A DNA stretch of 64,000 bases from assembly GCF_900185715.1 (NCBI RefSeq), contig NZ_FYAS01000031.1:62001-126000 (forward strand), given 5' to 3'. Shown here piece by piece: positions 62,749 through 64,000 of the stretch. The notes beneath the pieces are model-generated. The model was not told the origin of the DNA. It worked only from the letters and a program-made list of their open reading frames with translations, and did no database searches. Position 1 is the first letter of the stretch. Every line of letters begins with the position of its first letter. The DNA comes from Allobosea sp. CS1GBMeth4 (GTDB lineage: Bacteria > Pseudomonadota > Alphaproteobacteria > Rhizobiales > Beijerinckiaceae). A program made the translations under genes and the position numbers.

Positions 62749-64000
62749 ATGGCCGACGAGATCAGCATCGGCACCTTCGATTATGTCGTCATCGGCGCCG
62801 GCTCGGCCGGCTGTGTGCTCGCCAACCGGCTCTCGGCCGATTCGCGCCGCAAGGTCCTGATCGTCGAGGCCGGCGGCAAGGACGACTGGATCTGGTTCCA
62901 CATCCCGGTCGGCTATCTCTACGCCATCGGCAATCCACGTGCCGACTGGCTGTTCCAGACCGAGGTCGAGGCCGGGCTCGGCGGGCGCTCGCTCGCCTAT
63001 CCGCGCGGCAAGGTGGTCGGCGGCTGCTCGGCGATCAACGCGATGATCTACATGCGCGGCCAGGCCGCCGACTATGACGGCTGGCGCCAGCGAGGTCTCG
63101 AGGGCTGGGGCTGGGACGACGTCCTGCCGTTCTTCCTCAAGCACGAGGACCACATCGCCCCGGACGGCCGCTTCCATCGCGCCGGCGGCGAATTGCGCGT
63201 CGAGCATCCGCGCGTCCGCTGGGACATCCTCGATGCGGTGCGCGACGCGGCCGAGACGGCGGGCATCCGCAAGATCGACGACTTCAACACCGGCGACAAC
63301 GAAGGCTCCTCCTATTTCCAGGTCACCCAGAAGCGCGGCCGGCGTTTCAGCGCCGCGCGCGCCTTCCTCGAGCCGGCGCTGGACCGGGACAACCTGCGGG
63401 TCGAGCTCGGCTGCCTGGTCGAGCGCATCCTCGTCGAGGACGGGCGGGCCGTCGGGGTCGTCCTGTCGCGCGGCGGCGAGCGCTATGTCGCCCGCGCATC
63501 CGGCGAGGTCCTGCTCAGCGCCGGTGCCGTCGGCTCGCCTGCCATCCTCGAGCGTTCTGGCATCGGCGACGGCGAGCGCCTGCGCGGGCTCGGCATCGAC
63601 GTTGTCCACCATGCGCCCGGCGTCGGCGAGAATCTGCAGGACCATCTGCAACTCAGGCCGATCTACAAGGTCGAGGGCGTGAAGACGCTCAACACGGACT
63701 ATGCCAGGCTCTGGCGCCGGCCGCTGATGGCGCTGGAATATGCGGTGCGCCGCACCGGGCCCCTGACCATGGCGCCATCGCAGATGGGTGCCTTCGCCAA
63801 GTCGGCGCCGCATTACGCCACCGCCAATCTCGAATTCCACTTCCAGCCGCTCTCGCTCGACAAATGGGGCGACGGGCTCCACCCCTTCGGAGCCTTCACC
63901 GCCAGCGTCTGCAATCTGCGCCCGAGCAGCCGGGGCCGCGTCCACATCAAGTCGCCGGATCCGGCGGCCGCACCGGCGATCGCGCCGAACTACCTCTCCA
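62749..64000 (+). CDS. GMC-family FAD oxidoreductase (5' part; runs off the window)
   Basis: About 417 codons are visible and the gene continues past the end. FAD motif YVVIGAGSAGCVLANRLS at about 12-29, then EAGG and the family signature YPRGKVVGGCSAINAMIYMRG, and GAVGSPAILERSGIG, identify glucose-methanol-choline oxidoreductases. The full-length enzyme would be about 530-550 residues; the catalytic His region lies outside the window. Members oxidise alcohols, choline or polyethylene glycol-type substrates. ATG 62749 is preferred (GAGGCGGAG upstream); a GTG six bases earlier is an alternative. No operon partner is visible. Confidence 0.9.
   Translation, partial: MADEISIGTFDYVVIGAGSAGCVLANRLSADSRRKVLIVEAGGKDDWIWFHIPVGYLYAIGNPRADWLFQTEVEAGLGGRSLAYPRGKVVGGCSAINAMIYMRGQAADYDGWRQRGLEGWGWDDVLPFFLKHEDHIAPDGRFHRAGGELRVEHPRVRWDILDAVRDAAETAGIRKIDDFNTGDNEGSSYFQVTQKRGRRFSAARAFLEPALDRDNLRVELGCLVERILVEDGRAVGVVLSRGGERYVARASGEVLLSAGAVGSPAILERSGIGDGERLRGLGIDVVHHAPGVGENLQDHLQLRPIYKVEGVKTLNTDYARLWRRPLMALEYAVRRTGPLTMAPSQMGAFAKSAPHYATANLEFHFQPLSLDKWGDGLHPFGAFTASVCNLRPSSRGRVHIKSPDPAAAPAIAPNYLS

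Overview
The window is chromosomal DNA of a high-GC alphaproteobacterium, most likely of the order Hyphomicrobiales (Rhizobiales) and perhaps close to Bosea. This rests on gene orders usual in that order (ptsP-prfA-prmC-DUF4167-clpB; chorismate mutase-hisC-tyrC; metX-metW; otsA next to otsB and a GH15 hydrolase), on strong G/C bias at third codon positions, and on many intergenic palindromes bounded by CGTCAT...ATGACG. No integrase, transposase, phage gene or CRISPR array was seen, so most of the window looks like stable chromosome carrying a few accessory operons.

Layout. 1-2961: end of a sugar ABC transporter operon, then transaldolase and a short-chain dehydrogenase. 2955-11882: a catabolic block with an acetolactate-synthase-like TPP enzyme, a class III CoA-transferase, glutaryl-CoA dehydrogenase, an ALDH7-type semialdehyde dehydrogenase, a LysR regulator and a FAD amine oxidase, which together suggest lysine/pipecolate/glutarate degradation. 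12086-16904: DinB-like protein, a membrane protein, a LysE-type exporter, a chemoreceptor and an M20 peptidase. 16997-27083: housekeeping genes clpB, DUF2293, MOSC, DUF4167, prmC, prfA and ptsP. 27200-31626: trehalose synthesis (otsA divergent from otsB) with a GH15 hydrolase. 31785-37016: metX-metW, chorismate mutase-hisC-tyrC and tRNA-Thr(CGT). 37258-42033: small proteins, an Hsp20 chaperone behind a ROSE-like RNA thermometer, a glycosyltransferase and a glycogen-debranching-type enzyme. 42054-47951: an MFS transporter, two DUF1254 proteins, a beta-barrel protein and a Crp-type regulator with an upstream palindrome. 48064-51788: a five-gene nitrate/sulfonate-type ABC operon containing an unexplained small membrane protein. 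52065-57481: an arsenic operon with two ArsR repressors, one polypeptide made of two unrelated arsenate reductases, an ACR3 efflux pump, a flavoprotein with a Cys-rich tail and an MFS exporter. 57557-58067: debris of a peptide ABC operon. 58283-64000: a Gfo/Idh/MocA oxidoreductase, a four-gene secretion cluster, and the start of a GMC oxidoreductase.

Most unusual system. On the minus strand from about 62338 to 59435 there is one transcription unit with its own promoter. It encodes a secreted 105-residue protein whose last 58 residues are 55% tyrosine, an outer-membrane beta-barrel with an N-terminal coiled coil (FapF-like), a Tat- or Sec-exported C39-type cysteine peptidase (FapD-like) and a secreted beta-rich protein. 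This is the partner set of the Pseudomonas functional-amyloid (Fap) system, but the putative substrate looks nothing like FapB/FapC. The second notable item is the fused dual arsenate reductase under a promoter whose operator overlaps both the -10 box and the start codon, which predicts a leaderless mRNA.
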